IMG/VR virus record: IMGVR_UViG_3300028394_000072
Coordinates: 1-64,000 of that record
Length of the DNA: 64,000 nucleotides
Source of the DNA: a virus
Reading direction: 5' to 3' (one strand)
Shown here: piece by piece, positions 1 through 9,179 of the stretch
How positions within the stretch are numbered: position 1 is the first letter of the stretch
How the letters are laid out: each line of letters starts with the position of its first letter
Made by a program: the position numbers and the translations under genes
Notes under the pieces: model-generated
Database searches by the model: none
What the model was told of the DNA's origin: nothing
The model's input: only the letters and a program-made list of their open reading frames with translations

Positions 1-625
1 CTATTTTTTTATCGCTGCTAGTTCCTATGCTTTTTATAATCTCTATAGATTTATCTACAACTTCCTTTGTCCAATCAGAATAGCTAGGATCGAATCCTAT
101 TACATATAACCATTGTATATAATCTGATGTTCCGTCATATTTTTGAACTATTCTTCTAGCTATTTCTAAAACTTGCCCACTCCTTGTCTTTGGAAAATTT
201 GGAAATTGTGAGAAAAATATTGAATATGTAAAATCAGGTATACTTGCCCCGTTTAACTCTGCCCATGCTAAAAATTCAAGATCAAATTTATCCAGATACT
301 CCTCAATATCAATGAGCGGAATTGGCTCTTTTAGATCCTCATATTTAGGATCTTTTAATTTCTTCTCTAATGTAGGTGATTTTTCGCTCTCAAGCAATTT
401 AAAAGCTTTCGAAAATGCAGTCTTTAATAATTCTGAATTCCCCTTCCGGTGTAAGTTACCAAACGGTGTTTGTGCCTTATTGTTTACAGCTAAAACATAT
501 TGATCCGCAAGATATGTTGCAAAATCATCGACATCCTTTCCTGCAGGATCATAAGGTCCCTGAATCGATTGTCCAGAAAGCTTATTAGAAACATTAGTTA
601 TAAAAGAACTCCAATTTGCTGGCAT
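1..625 (-). CDS. Partial gene, unknown structural-region protein (C-terminus outside window)
   Basis: The frame opens with ATG at 625-623 (MPANWSSF...) and stays open for 208 codons to the left edge without a stop, so the C-terminus is missing. The visible part is soluble, with mixed charge and a helical look, and has no signal peptide or membrane segment. It begins 2 bases after the stop of the gp5-like spike gene, so it is the most distal visible gene of the baseplate unit. That context suggests a baseplate or tail role, but no family is recognised. Coding is supported by the uninterrupted frame and the tight spacing. Confidence 0.75.
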   Translation of the reverse strand, partial: MPANWSSFITNVSNKLSGQSIQGPYDPAGKDVDDFATYLADQYVLAVNNKAQTPFGNLHRKGNSELLKTAFSKAFKLLESEKSPTLEKKLKDPKYEDLKEPIPLIDIEEYLDKFDLEFLAWAELNGASIPDFTYSIFFSQFPNFPKTRSGQVLEIARRIVQKYDGTSDYIQWLYVIGFDPSYSDWTKEVVDKSIEIIKSIGTSSDKKI

Positions 626-627
626 CG

Positions 628-1329
628 TTATTTGGTTTTAGATACTTGACTTAAATGCTTAGGATCTGTCATAGGTACAATAGGTACACCAGAAGGTCCT
701 ACCCCAGTTGGGTGTGTATGGGCATTAAAGAAAGTTAGAAAGGTGCTTCCTAAAACTAGTTTCTCTATAGCGGCTTCCCCCAGCTCTATATTTTGAGATT
801 TTACAATCACTTTTTGCTTTGCCCCTTGTTTTTCCATTCTAACCTCGTCATCATTCAACTTTAAAACTATCCTAAGTTTCTCCTTATCCGTTCCAGCATT
901 TTGTGTATCAAGTTGAATAGTTGCATCACCGAGTTGAAAAACAAGACCTTTTTTTCTTGTGTATATCATCTTCAGAGTTCCTGGTTGAGCCTCCGAGTCA
1001 TAAATTAAAGCATGTGTACCCTCATATGAATTATCCTCCTTGAGTTCTGTCATAAGATCCTTAGAAATCTCCTTAATATACTGATAGCTTATCTTGTAAT
1101 AATTATTATCCTCAAAATGAACTGCTACGACAGAGCCTACTCTAGGTATGCTTATGTTGCCTCCGCCGAAATCTCCGCCAAAAGATAAACCTGCAATCTG
1201 TTCTGCCCAGGGCAAATCATCAGAAGGAATACCGTCAAATATACCAAAAACTTCTATTTTTGCTCTTCCTTGGTAAAGTGGATCTTCAATATCAACCACC
1301 TTACCAAGGTATGTTTTTTCACTTGGCAT
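628..1329 (-). CDS. gp5-like baseplate central spike/hub protein (OB-fold, no lysozyme domain)
   Basis: This 233-aa protein starts with a region typical of the T4 gp5/VgrG OB-fold: GKVVDIEDP near residues 9-17, then a GRAKIEVFG strand and a DLPWA motif at about residues 38-42. The C-terminus carries a FNAHTHPTGVGPSG stretch, common where gp5- and gpV-type spikes end. T4 gp5 is 575 aa with a central lysozyme domain. Here that domain is absent, so this is an OB fold plus a short spike. It probably caps the gp27-like hub and punctures the host envelope. It lies two genes downstream of the gp27-like gene and 2 bases from the 846-aa repeat protein. Confidence 0.85.
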   Translation of the reverse strand: MPSEKTYLGKVVDIEDPLYQGRAKIEVFGIFDGIPSDDLPWAEQIAGLSFGGDFGGGNISIPRVGSVVAVHFEDNNYYKISYQYIKEISKDLMTELKEDNSYEGTHALIYDSEAQPGTLKMIYTRKKGLVFQLGDATIQLDTQNAGTDKEKLRIVLKLNDDEVRMEKQGAKQKVIVKSQNIELGEAAIEKLVLGSTFLTFFNAHTHPTGVGPSGVPIVPMTDPKHLSQVSKTK

Positions 1330-1331
1330 AA

Positions 1332-3872
1332 TTATTCAAATTTTTCAGGACTAGGATTCATCCCACCTGTGCTAATATTATACTTATCTTTCGATTTTAA
1401 ATTTCCCATATCTAAAGGGTTTTCGACTATAAAATCTCCGCTCGTGTTCGGATAGGCTTTTCCTATATCTCCCCTTGATTTTCTACTCTCCGTTTCAGAT
1501 TTTTGGTAAACTGCATTAGGCTTTGTAGTGAATGTGTTTACTGCATCTCTAAGTTCCCCATTAGAAGCAATTTTTTGTGTTTGTGCATAAACAGGTCCTG
1601 CTTCTATAGTTGTTTGATTTGAATTTTTTACAGCATCAGGATAAACCTTTTGTTCAGTGAGTGGTATTGGATTTTGATTAGGTGGATATACATCGTCTGA
1701 TATTTGGGGATAAACTCTATCAGGTACACCTAGATCAGATCCAGGAACGTTGGAATAAGCATCACCTCCTGGATTAGTATAAACCCTATCGGGTACACCT
1801 AGGTCAGATCCGGGAACGTTGGAATAAGCATCACCTACTGGATTAGTGTAAACCCTATCGGGTACACCTAGAGCAGTTCCTGGTACATCACTATAAACGT
1901 CTCCACCTGGATTAGTGTAAACCCTATCGGGAACACCTAGAGCAGTTCCTGGTACATCACTATAAACGTCTCCACCAGGATTAGTATAAACCCTATCTGG
2001 TACACCTAAGTCTGTTCCAGGTACGCTAGTGTACGCGTCCCCGCCAGGTGCGGGATATACCCTATCGGGGACTCCTAAGTCTGCTCCAGGCACAGTAGCA
2101 TAGACGTCACCAGTGGGAACAGGATATACCCTATCAGGAACACCTAAATCAGTCCCAGGCACAGTAGCATAGACGTCACCCGTGGGAACAGGATATACCC
2201 TTCCTGGTACACCCAAATCTGTACCAGGTACTTCGTTGTAAGCATCACCCACTGGTGCGGTATAAACTCTATCAGGAACTCCTAAATCAGGTCCGGGTAC
2301 ACTCGTGTATGAGTCTCCCCCGGGTGCAGGGTAAACCCTACCTTGAATACCAGATACGCTGCTAACACCTAAATCTTGACCCGGTACTTTACCATATACG
2401 TCATCTGATACTTTTTTATAAACTCTCTGTGGCGGACCACCTAAACCTGCTGTTTGTGGATTAGGTAGCTCTGTCTTTTTGAATCCAGCATTAACATTAC
2501 CTAGTTGATCCAAGAATTGCTGAGCACTGTTAAATGATAAATTACCTAATACCTGGGAAGGATTCAAGCTATATATGTTACCAAGGGCTAGTGAGTCTAA
2601 GCCAGCAACATTAGGTTTTATGAAGCTTGCAACTCCTTCGTTAATAAGATCATTTAGTGAATTACTTAAAAAGTTAGTTAATAGCTCACCCCCCATAGAA
2701 AGAATATCACTACCTAAATTACTAGGATTTCTCTGAACCGATGATCTAGCTCCGTCCCAACTATCACCAAGAATCATCGGCTTACCGTCTTGTCTGATAT
2801 TTGGATATTGGTTTCTCATTCTGACCCTACCTACTATAATTCTGAATTTCTGTCCTACTGGTGTTGCTATGTCTGAACCCGCACTGATCTCAGTTGGAAT
2901 TGCTGTGCTCTCGCTGAAATCGAATTCACAATTTCTGCACTCAAAAACTATAACCGGCTTTATGCCCGATTGATCTTGTTGATTTCTAAACATAGACAAA
3001 TCATTATCTACTCCACCCCTATCTAGGACATTACCTACAAACGAATTAAATCCGCTTGCAGGATTTGTGTCTGATGATCCCCCGTTATTTTCGCTATTCT
3101 GTTCACCCGCAACATCTCCTATGTTTGTCCCTGGGTTATTGCCGGATCCAAGCATCGATGTTAAATTGTCTATCGTAGTTAAAGCAGCAGAAGATCCTAT
3201 AAGTCTAGATGTCTTGAAAAAATTACGTATTTCAGAAACGAAAATATACATAGTAAATTTTCTAAGGTTTCTTGGAACTAACTCTCTCATATTATCATAG
3301 TCAAAAGTTGCCTGATTATATAGATCTGCAAGAGCACTCATTCTCAAATTTAGAGACTCCAATGTGGTAAACTCTAAAGCCTTACTTGCAGTTCTTTGTG
3401 AGTTAAATTCACTACCAGACTCAGCAGCAAATCCCTTTCTTGATACCAAAGATAATTGATCTAATCCTGATATTGTCTGTAAAAACCAAGGTGAATTATT
3501 AAGTAAGTCAGTTAAACTATTTTTAAACTGTATAAGCATATCTGATCTTTTTCCTCCCCTAGGAAATTGTGCCTCCCTTTCTCTTAGATATGATGTTGCA
3601 GAATAAAAATTGATAGCTCCATTTGGTGTAGTCCTGTAGGAATACTGCGGTTGGCCGAAAGGATTATCTGAGCTAAATCCACTAGGAATATATGATGTTT
3701 CTCTAAAAAGAGGACTGGGAGGAAGACCGTCGTCATCTCTTATTGGGAGTGTACCGAAATCTATCACTATTTTAAATCCAAGATATGTTGGATCCTCGTA
3801 CTTTCCTTGTTTGGATAGCTTAAAGCCTTTTAAAAATAGACTCCTTAATTTATCTGTTGCTCCTAGTGACAT
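1332..3872 (-). CDS. Baseplate-region protein with nine tandem 23-residue repeats
   Basis: An 846-aa protein of unrecognised family. Residues 1 to about 480 are non-repetitive and Ser/Asn-rich. About residues 513-719 hold nine consecutive 23-residue units with the core VPGTDLGVPDRVY, flanked by two degenerate units. The last 100 or so residues are polar. Conserved Tyr, Asp, Pro and Gly in each unit suggest an extended or beta-type fibrous segment, not a coiled coil. Its place between the gp27-like hub and the gp5-like spike genes implies a baseplate or tail-tip role. No signal peptide or membrane segment is seen. A tail-fibre or tape-measure-like part is possible, but the function is not known. 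Confidence 0.8.
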   Translation of the reverse strand: MSLGATDKLRSLFLKGFKLSKQGKYEDPTYLGFKIVIDFGTLPIRDDDGLPPSPLFRETSYIPSGFSSDNPFGQPQYSYRTTPNGAINFYSATSYLREREAQFPRGGKRSDMLIQFKNSLTDLLNNSPWFLQTISGLDQLSLVSRKGFAAESGSEFNSQRTASKALEFTTLESLNLRMSALADLYNQATFDYDNMRELVPRNLRKFTMYIFVSEIRNFFKTSRLIGSSAALTTIDNLTSMLGSGNNPGTNIGDVAGEQNSENNGGSSDTNPASGFNSFVGNVLDRGGVDNDLSMFRNQQDQSGIKPVIVFECRNCEFDFSESTAIPTEISAGSDIATPVGQKFRIIVGRVRMRNQYPNIRQDGKPMILGDSWDGARSSVQRNPSNLGSDILSMGGELLTNFLSNSLNDLINEGVASFIKPNVAGLDSLALGNIYSLNPSQVLGNLSFNSAQQFLDQLGNVNAGFKKTELPNPQTAGLGGPPQRVYKKVSDDVYGKVPGQDLGVSSVSGIQGRVYPAPGGDSYTSVPGPDLGVPDRVYTAPVGDAYNEVPGTDLGVPGRVYPVPTGDVYATVPGTDLGVPDRVYPVPTGDVYATVPGADLGVPDRVYPAPGGDAYTSVPGTDLGVPDRVYTNPGGDVYSDVPGTALGVPDRVYTNPGGDVYSDVPGTALGVPDRVYTNPVGDAYSNVPGSDLGVPDRVYTNPGGDAYSNVPGSDLGVPDRVYPQISDDVYPPNQNPIPLTEQKVYPDAVKNSNQTTIEAGPVYAQTQKIASNGELRDAVNTFTTKPNAVYQKSETESRKSRGDIGKAYPNTSGDFIVENPLDMGNLKSKDKYNISTGGMNPSPEKFE
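1716..2336 (-). repeat. Nine in-frame 69-bp tandem repeats
   Basis: Nine 69-bp units code for the 23-residue repeats of the 846-aa protein. Some adjacent units are nearly identical at the DNA level; for example, the two units at about 1854-1991 give identical peptides. Others differ mostly at two or three variable residues. This looks like recent expansion or homogenisation by slippage or recombination within a coding frame. Confidence 0.9.
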
Positions 3873-3905
3873 TAATAGATTTAATTTTTATATTTATCTT
3901 ATTTT

Positions 3906-5465
3906 TTAAACTTCATTTTTAAGAATAGAAATAGGGAATGCCTTAGGAGCAGCTCCCGAAGAGTTAGCTTTCCATGTTCTTTTAGCTAATACTAAATGTT
4001 GCTTCATTCCCGCACTTCCTCTGTTCCAATATATTGACATAGAGAAAACGACATAATTACCAGACAAAAACTCATCTTTAGTTGGGCTCATTGAGGTATT
4101 ATTTTCTTTATTAGGTAGATCTCCAACATTCTGTTGTCTTATGCCTCCGCTCGAAACGTAAATAGCTACAGGGATAACCTGACCCCTATAGATTCCAGGA
4201 AAGAAATCAGTAAGCTCCACTTCTAGTGTTAGCTTTGTGCAATCGTTTATATTTATAAGATTCTGATATTTAGCATGAAGGTAATTCTTATGAACACCAC
4301 CATTATCAGAAACCTGGGTATTTAATACTCCAAGCCATTCTCTTCTTTTTTCTTCCTTGTATTCATTTCCTCTGGCTCTACCTTTTTGTAGAATAGCTCC
4401 TACACCAACATGCTCAGCTGTAATTGACTCTATTGGATAGCTAACATATTTTTGACCAGGATCATCATTTTCTGTATTTTCGTCATAGAATCCTATGTCG
4501 GTAATATAACCACTCCGATTTACATTATTACCTGCCCTAGAGGTTAAGGTATATCCATTTATAAAATAAGGCACTAAGCCAAATCCTACCCTATTAGTTA
4601 TAACCAAAGGTACAGTTTGAGCTGTTGGTGCGGTTCCCTCCGGAAGAGCAGCATCTATTTTATTACCCGCCGAGGTATATCCAGGTAAAATCCTAGCCTC
4701 TGCTTTAGGATCTTTATCAAATGCAAATTGAGATCCAAGGTTAACAAAATTAAGATTATAATAAGGATCTATCCAGCAATCATAAAAGCTAGTATCGTCG
4801 TCTTTATAAGATCTAAGTGAAACCTCCTGTATGAAATCATAATAAGAATAATTTGGACATATCCAAGTCATTTTATCCGCTAGCGATTTATCATTAGAAG
4901 AAAATCCCAGATTCAAATCTTGCGAGACCTCAAGCAGAGTATCGTGTGAATTTAAACTACTGAATGATTTTATTCGGTTTGTGTAAATTCCGGGTATTCT
5001 GCATTCTGCAACTATATTAAATCTTAAATTAATACCCTTCCCCTCAGGATCACTTCCAGATTCAGAGTATTTACTCGATACATCACTAGCAACATTTAGT
5101 ATATTAAAATCCATTCTTATTGGCTTATAGTAATCACCAGGTGCTCTCATGTAGAGAGAAACTATGTCTCCATCTTTAGGGTAATTCACTGATATAAATA
5201 TGCTTTCAGCTGCAATAAAAGAAAATCTGATGACTGGCATAAACCCACCAAGATCCATGTCAAATTTAGTAAGATATAGCGAAATATTATAACCGTTAAT
5301 CGAAATAAACGGCACATTTAATCCAGTAGATTTTTCTGCAGTTTCCCCTGAACTTCTTAATGAATTAACATCACTAGCTCCGTTAGCAAGGTCAGTCTGA
5401 ACTAGCTCGTCCAGCTTCATGTTGTTTAGTGCTGAACTAGATATAATTATAGAATCTCTTTCCAT
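3906..5465 (-). CDS. gp27-like baseplate hub protein (late control D family)
   Basis: A 519-aa protein. The middle region has the pattern seen in T4 gp27/P2 gpD-type hubs: a DTLLEVSQDLNLGFSSND segment, then MTWICPN and a YDFIQEVSLRSYKDDDTSFY segment at about residues 210-230. These proteins form the trimeric hub that joins the tube to the spike. T4 gp27 is 391 aa, so this one is longer. The start is chosen at MERDSII, 7 bases from the preceding gene's stop at 5472. The neighbouring LysM-type and gp5-like genes agree with a central baseplate cluster. Confidence 0.75.
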   Translation of the reverse strand: MERDSIIISSSALNNMKLDELVQTDLANGASDVNSLRSSGETAEKSTGLNVPFISINGYNISLYLTKFDMDLGGFMPVIRFSFIAAESIFISVNYPKDGDIVSLYMRAPGDYYKPIRMDFNILNVASDVSSKYSESGSDPEGKGINLRFNIVAECRIPGIYTNRIKSFSSLNSHDTLLEVSQDLNLGFSSNDKSLADKMTWICPNYSYYDFIQEVSLRSYKDDDTSFYDCWIDPYYNLNFVNLGSQFAFDKDPKAEARILPGYTSAGNKIDAALPEGTAPTAQTVPLVITNRVGFGLVPYFINGYTLTSRAGNNVNRSGYITDIGFYDENTENDDPGQKYVSYPIESITAEHVGVGAILQKGRARGNEYKEEKRREWLGVLNTQVSDNGGVHKNYLHAKYQNLININDCTKLTLEVELTDFFPGIYRGQVIPVAIYVSSGGIRQQNVGDLPNKENNTSMSPTKDEFLSGNYVVFSMSIYWNRGSAGMKQHLVLAKRTWKANSSGAAPKAFPISILKNEV

Positions 5466-5471
5466 TTATCT

Positions 5472-6062
5472 TTAGCTTGTCTGCGGTCTATTGAATCCTC
5501 CTCCGCCAGCATTCGGAGCGAATACAAAGAATCCTTTTTCCTTTAATATTGTCTTTTCCCCTGGTTGTAATACATTAGGTGGAAGATTAAGCTCGGGCTT
5601 ATTTTTTATTTTATCCTGTAAAAATTTCTTTCTGCCGTCACTCACTTTAAATTTTTTCTGCTCCTGATTTTTCTTGAATACGTTATTAGGATTTGTATTT
5701 GTATTAGAAGTAACCTGCTGATTCTGTATTTTCTTAACCCTAAAAGTTTCCTTTACCGTACTGGCATCAGGGATTGCTAAAGCCATACCCTCCTTTAAAG
5801 CAAAGGGATTACCTATTGCATTAAACTTTAATAGCGACCCAACCATACCGGGATCTCCCAGTTTAATAGCTGCTATTAGATCTGGTCTCATTTGATAATA
5901 CTCGGTAACAATAAAGAAAGAAGCTATCGATACAGGTAAGTTTTTATATGTTATAGAAGCTTTAGTTAAATCCCATATACCATAGGTTCCCGTTGTATTC
6001 AAATCAGTTTGAGGATTGAATACTGATTTATTCTGGGTGATGGTGTCTATTATTAATGCCAT
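5472..6062 (-). CDS. LysM-type baseplate protein (gp53-like)
   Basis: A 196-aa protein. Residues about 50-105 contain Y-Q-M-R-P-D-L followed by LLKFNAIGNPFALKEG and ALAIPD. This is the arrangement of the LysM-like module in T4 gp53 and other baseplate proteins (fixed-spacing NPF..., then ...IP). The C-terminal half is polar and Lys/Asn-rich and ends in a Gly-rich tail. In T4, gp53 is a wedge protein; here the gene sits next to the hub gene, so a hub-associated LysM protein of the P2 gpX kind is also possible. The family is fairly clear, the exact role less so. Confidence 0.6.
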   Translation of the reverse strand: MALIIDTITQNKSVFNPQTDLNTTGTYGIWDLTKASITYKNLPVSIASFFIVTEYYQMRPDLIAAIKLGDPGMVGSLLKFNAIGNPFALKEGMALAIPDASTVKETFRVKKIQNQQVTSNTNTNPNNVFKKNQEQKKFKVSDGRKKFLQDKIKNKPELNLPPNVLQPGEKTILKEKGFFVFAPNAGGGGFNRPQTS

Positions 6063-6072
6063 TTTATATTAA

Positions 6073-7944
6073 TTAATTTCCTTCCGGACCTAAAGTATCA
6101 GGTAAATTGTCAATCTGGCTATTCCATAAGCCGGTCGATAATGCTTGATCCGGGGTATCCTCGCTAAGTACGTTTCCTGCTACATCAGCAAATGCACCAA
6201 AGCTTTGTAAGTTAGCAGATGTTTTTTGAGTGCTATGATAAAGTCTTCCGTCCCCTCTATTGAATATGCTTTCAATCTCACCCCTTTCCCTGCTTCTTGC
6301 GTGTTTGAGTGTGAATGTTGCTTTCATAGTAGTTGGAAAATCATCAGGTCCTAGCGTGTCACCAAATCCAATAGTAACACCCTCGCATATTAAATTTCCA
6401 ATCATTGCAATAGGATTACATGGATTGCCTATAACTACATGCCATTCTCCTATTGGTGCTCCTGTTAAAAAGCTTAAAGGTGCTTGGTACTTCTCTATAA
6501 ATTCACCAGTCATAGCTGTTTTCAAGAATCTAGAAGCATCGTCGCCTAAAGCATTTGTTATTTCTGCTAGTGTATCTGATATATTATTTCCTGAATTTTT
6601 ACCCAATCTTGTATAGATCTCTTTTATCTTAGCAATCGATGCCTCGTCGGTTCCCCCTTGGTCTCCACCTACAGTTTCTGGTGTCTCCGATGAATCGCTA
6701 CCCCCTGTGACGTTAGCTATCTTGGATCCATAGGTAAGTAACCATCCCATAGGATCTTTATAGTATTCTTGAAGCCCCTCATCTCCACCAGGAAATCCTA
6801 TGGCAGGAAAGTTGCTGTTATATCTAATATCCGGAGTTAAAAAATTACCATAATTTGTACCGATCGATAAAAGATTACCCATTAAATCCAAAAAAGCAGC
6901 TTTACTATTAACCTCACCTATAGAACTTAATTCATATTCAAATATTAGGCTTAATCCATCCCACGTAAAACTAAGACCTGTACCTCTGGTATACCCATCG
7001 GTAACAACATCAACAGGGGTCCAGATATATTCCCCCATTATACCAGCTCTTTCCTTAGCAAGATCTCTTAGCCCCTTAGCTCTTATACCCTTAGATATTG
7101 TTTCATCCTCGTCAGTTGCAATCATGATTCCTTCAGAAAGAGCTGCAGTCGCATCAAAAGCATTACCCATGTCTTCAGATATTTTCTGCATAGCGCCGCC
7201 AAAAAATTTAATTGGGCCGTCTTGGAAAAATCCTTTCGAAAAAGCTTCCTGTGTTAATACAGCACCTTGGGAACTGGGGTTCCATGCTATGCCTGTACTA
7301 AATGTAATAAGCTCGGTTAGAGCATTTCCCGTATTACCTCCAAACCAGGTAACTGCCTGTGCAACAGGTCTTCCTGCTCCCCCTGCATGATATGATTCGC
7401 TGCTTTTAATACTATTCTTTTCGCCAGGTACAGAAAGATTATCCAAAACTGGTGTGGGAAATCTTCTCAGGGTTATCATATAGTTATTCGGGATAGTACC
7501 GTAGTATTTACAGTACAAGAAGTCTTTCCAGTAGTAAGGTGCAGAAAGTCCGCCTATTATTGATCCCTCAACGCTACCAAGAAGACCACTTAATATTCCA
7601 GTGTTCACGTCGGCTACTGATTCGAATGTTGCAGTTTCTCTAACAAGAAAACCCGCTGTTGGATTTTTAGATTGTATTGAAGATACCCTAGTGTTATAGT
7701 CGGAAGATTCTGATCTGTAATAAGCATCAATGAAATCGTTTCCCCCGCTTCCTAGAGAATAAAAAAGATATTGCCCATATTTTCCAGGATTCCTCTTAGA
7801 AGCCTCGTAGAATAAACTCCTGGCAGTTGGACCCTTATATGGATTATTAGAACCTAGATTGCTTGCTTCCGATATAATATCATTAGCAGTACCCTGAAGC
7901 GTTGCTTCATAGAGTAAACCAATCTTTTGCTTATCTGCTGGCAT
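6073..7944 (-). CDS. Large tail/baseplate structural protein, family not recognised
   Basis: A 623-aa soluble protein, rich in Gly, Ser and aromatics, as in virion proteins. Two segments look conserved: NNYMITLRRFPTP at about residues 152-164, and near the C-terminus a block running GEWHVVIGNP, MIGNLICEG, LGPDDFP and HARSRERGEIESIF. The latter resembles a module I associate with tail proteins of T4-like phages, but I cannot name it. It lies in the late unit running from the promoter at 11538-11554 to the spike gene. A tube-terminator, baseplate-wedge or hub-associated role is possible. Confidence 0.7.
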   Translation of the reverse strand: MPADKQKIGLLYEATLQGTANDIISEASNLGSNNPYKGPTARSLFYEASKRNPGKYGQYLFYSLGSGGNDFIDAYYRSESSDYNTRVSSIQSKNPTAGFLVRETATFESVADVNTGILSGLLGSVEGSIIGGLSAPYYWKDFLYCKYYGTIPNNYMITLRRFPTPVLDNLSVPGEKNSIKSSESYHAGGAGRPVAQAVTWFGGNTGNALTELITFSTGIAWNPSSQGAVLTQEAFSKGFFQDGPIKFFGGAMQKISEDMGNAFDATAALSEGIMIATDEDETISKGIRAKGLRDLAKERAGIMGEYIWTPVDVVTDGYTRGTGLSFTWDGLSLIFEYELSSIGEVNSKAAFLDLMGNLLSIGTNYGNFLTPDIRYNSNFPAIGFPGGDEGLQEYYKDPMGWLLTYGSKIANVTGGSDSSETPETVGGDQGGTDEASIAKIKEIYTRLGKNSGNNISDTLAEITNALGDDASRFLKTAMTGEFIEKYQAPLSFLTGAPIGEWHVVIGNPCNPIAMIGNLICEGVTIGFGDTLGPDDFPTTMKATFTLKHARSRERGEIESIFNRGDGRLYHSTQKTSANLQSFGAFADVAGNVLSEDTPDQALSTGLWNSQIDNLPDTLGPEGN

Positions 7945-7964
7945 TTTTAGCTATCACTATTTTT

Positions 7965-8294
7965 TTACAAATTGTGGATAGCATAATCTATTGTTTCTGG
8001 GAATTCCTCAAGAAACTCCTCCAAATTTGATTTAAAGTCAGGAGGCATGTTTCTATAGCAAACAAGTATACTATCACACTTGTTACTATATATTCCTTGA
8101 GTTATTTTATTACGAATTGAATGATTTAGTATAAATTCTGATTCTGGATTTAGATTAATCGTCTCATACCCAAGATCCCTTATTATTTTGGTTATGTCTA
8201 TAACATAGAAATCGCAAGAAAAATTTGATCTTTTCCTTGCTTCTTTTGGAGAGTTCTTGGAGATATAAAAATTAACATTAGTTCCTTTATCCAT
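7965..8294 (-). CDS. Small hypothetical protein (109 aa)
   Basis: A 109-aa soluble, acidic protein. It begins with MDKGTNVNFYISKNS and has alternating hydrophobic strands and helices (FYVIDITKIIRDLGYE, SILVCYRN), suggesting a compact alpha/beta fold. It is separated by 2 bases from the 92-aa gene, so the two are probably co-translated. No catalytic motif is seen. The function is unknown. Confidence 0.6.
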   Translation of the reverse strand: MDKGTNVNFYISKNSPKEARKRSNFSCDFYVIDITKIIRDLGYETINLNPESEFILNHSIRNKITQGIYSNKCDSILVCYRNMPPDFKSNLEEFLEEFPETIDYAIHNL

Positions 8295-8296
8295 TA

Positions 8297-8575
8297 TTAA
8301 CTATTTTCTATTTTGTCCCAATCTTTGCTTAATAGCATCGAATGAAAGCTATCATATTCGTTGGATTCGTTTCGGTAGGTAAATATTTCGTTATCTACAA
8401 TGCTATTAGGTGTTTCTTTCTTCTGATTGATTATCTGTTGATTCTTCATATCCTGTAAATTTTGTCTATGAATCTCGTTTCCTGCCTCTATGCTGGAAAA
8501 ATGTGAAAATTGTTTATTTGGCTTAAGTAAACCAAACTGTCTGAGTAGCTTTCTTCTCTCTCTTCTATTTTCCAT
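8297..8575 (-). CDS. Small hypothetical protein (92 aa)
   Basis: A 92-aa, highly charged, Asn/Gln-rich protein with a basic N-terminus (MENRRERRKLLRQFG) and no hydrophobic core long enough for a membrane segment. The Arg-rich start could bind nucleic acid or another virion protein. It is packed between the Nudix gene and the 109-aa gene. No family is recognised. Confidence 0.6.
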   Translation of the reverse strand: MENRRERRKLLRQFGLLKPNKQFSHFSSIEAGNEIHRQNLQDMKNQQIINQKKETPNSIVDNEIFTYRNESNEYDSFHSMLLSKDWDKIENS

Positions 8576-8591
8576 TTATAATTTATTTATT

Positions 8592-9179
8592 TTAGATATC
8601 TACGCTAAATCCTTTTGATTTACCAAAAGTTGAATCGTCTCTATTATAAAGATCCATGCCAACTACAAACTTAAAAAGTTTTAAAAATATTGCAGGGACA
8701 AATACGTCTTTTGCTTTAACCACGTAGTTAGCAGGAATGAAAATGAACTCTGATAATCTTTCCGATTCTGTCCCATCTGTCGTAGGAGTACCCCTTTCTA
8801 TTCCAGTGACATCAACACCAAAGCAAGGATGCTCCGCATCCACCATTTTAGAGGCCGTTACCGTGCCTAAAAAGTGCCACTTAGTGTTATCATCAATATC
8901 AAATCCTGACTCTTCTTTTAGCTCTCTTTTAGCTGTTTCTAGGAAGTCCGGATCTTCGTCTTCTGCGGTACCTGATATTAGGCTAATCGAATATCCACCT
9001 TCCCTAAAAGGATTTTTTTCTTTAAGAACTCCTAGCATTAAGGGTAGTCCTTGATCGTCAGTAATAAAAGGTAAAATCACTACAGATTCTACTGTTGATC
9101 TTATTCCTATTTTACCGTCTATCTCAACAACATCGAATCTTGGGGTTGTTAAAAGTATTTTTTCCTCAGGGTTATTCAT
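8592..9179 (-). CDS. Nudix hydrolase
   Basis: A 195-aa protein with a Nudix box at about residues 70-93 (GTAEDEDPDFLETAKRELKE followed by ESGF). The REL-x-EE-x-G core that binds the metal is intact; the spacing from the first Gly to Arg is one residue longer than canonical. The preceding beta-strand and the ADP-sugar-type spacing suggest a nucleoside-diphosphate-linked substrate such as ADP-ribose or a modified nucleotide; this is inference. The start overlaps the end of the upstream 222-aa gene by 8 bases, indicating coupled translation. It is unusual in being embedded in a late structural unit. Confidence 0.85.
   Translation of the reverse strand: MNNPEEKILLTTPRFDVVEIDGKIGIRSTVESVVILPFITDDQGLPLMLGVLKEKNPFREGGYSISLISGTAEDEDPDFLETAKRELKEESGFDIDDNTKWHFLGTVTASKMVDAEHPCFGVDVTGIERGTPTTDGTESERLSEFIFIPANYVVKAKDVFVPAIFLKLFKFVVGMDLYNRDDSTFGKSKGFSVDI

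Noticed and set aside
1716-2336. Regularly spaced repeats considered as a CRISPR array
   Set aside because: The repeats are contiguous 69-bp coding units without spacers, in frame within an 846-codon gene.
6260-6616. Plus-strand open frame of about 118 codons, and many similar ones opposite other leftward genes
   Set aside because: They lie opposite well-supported genes, have no A-rich leader or promoter motif, and their products lack motifs. They are by-products of the codon bias of the true strand.
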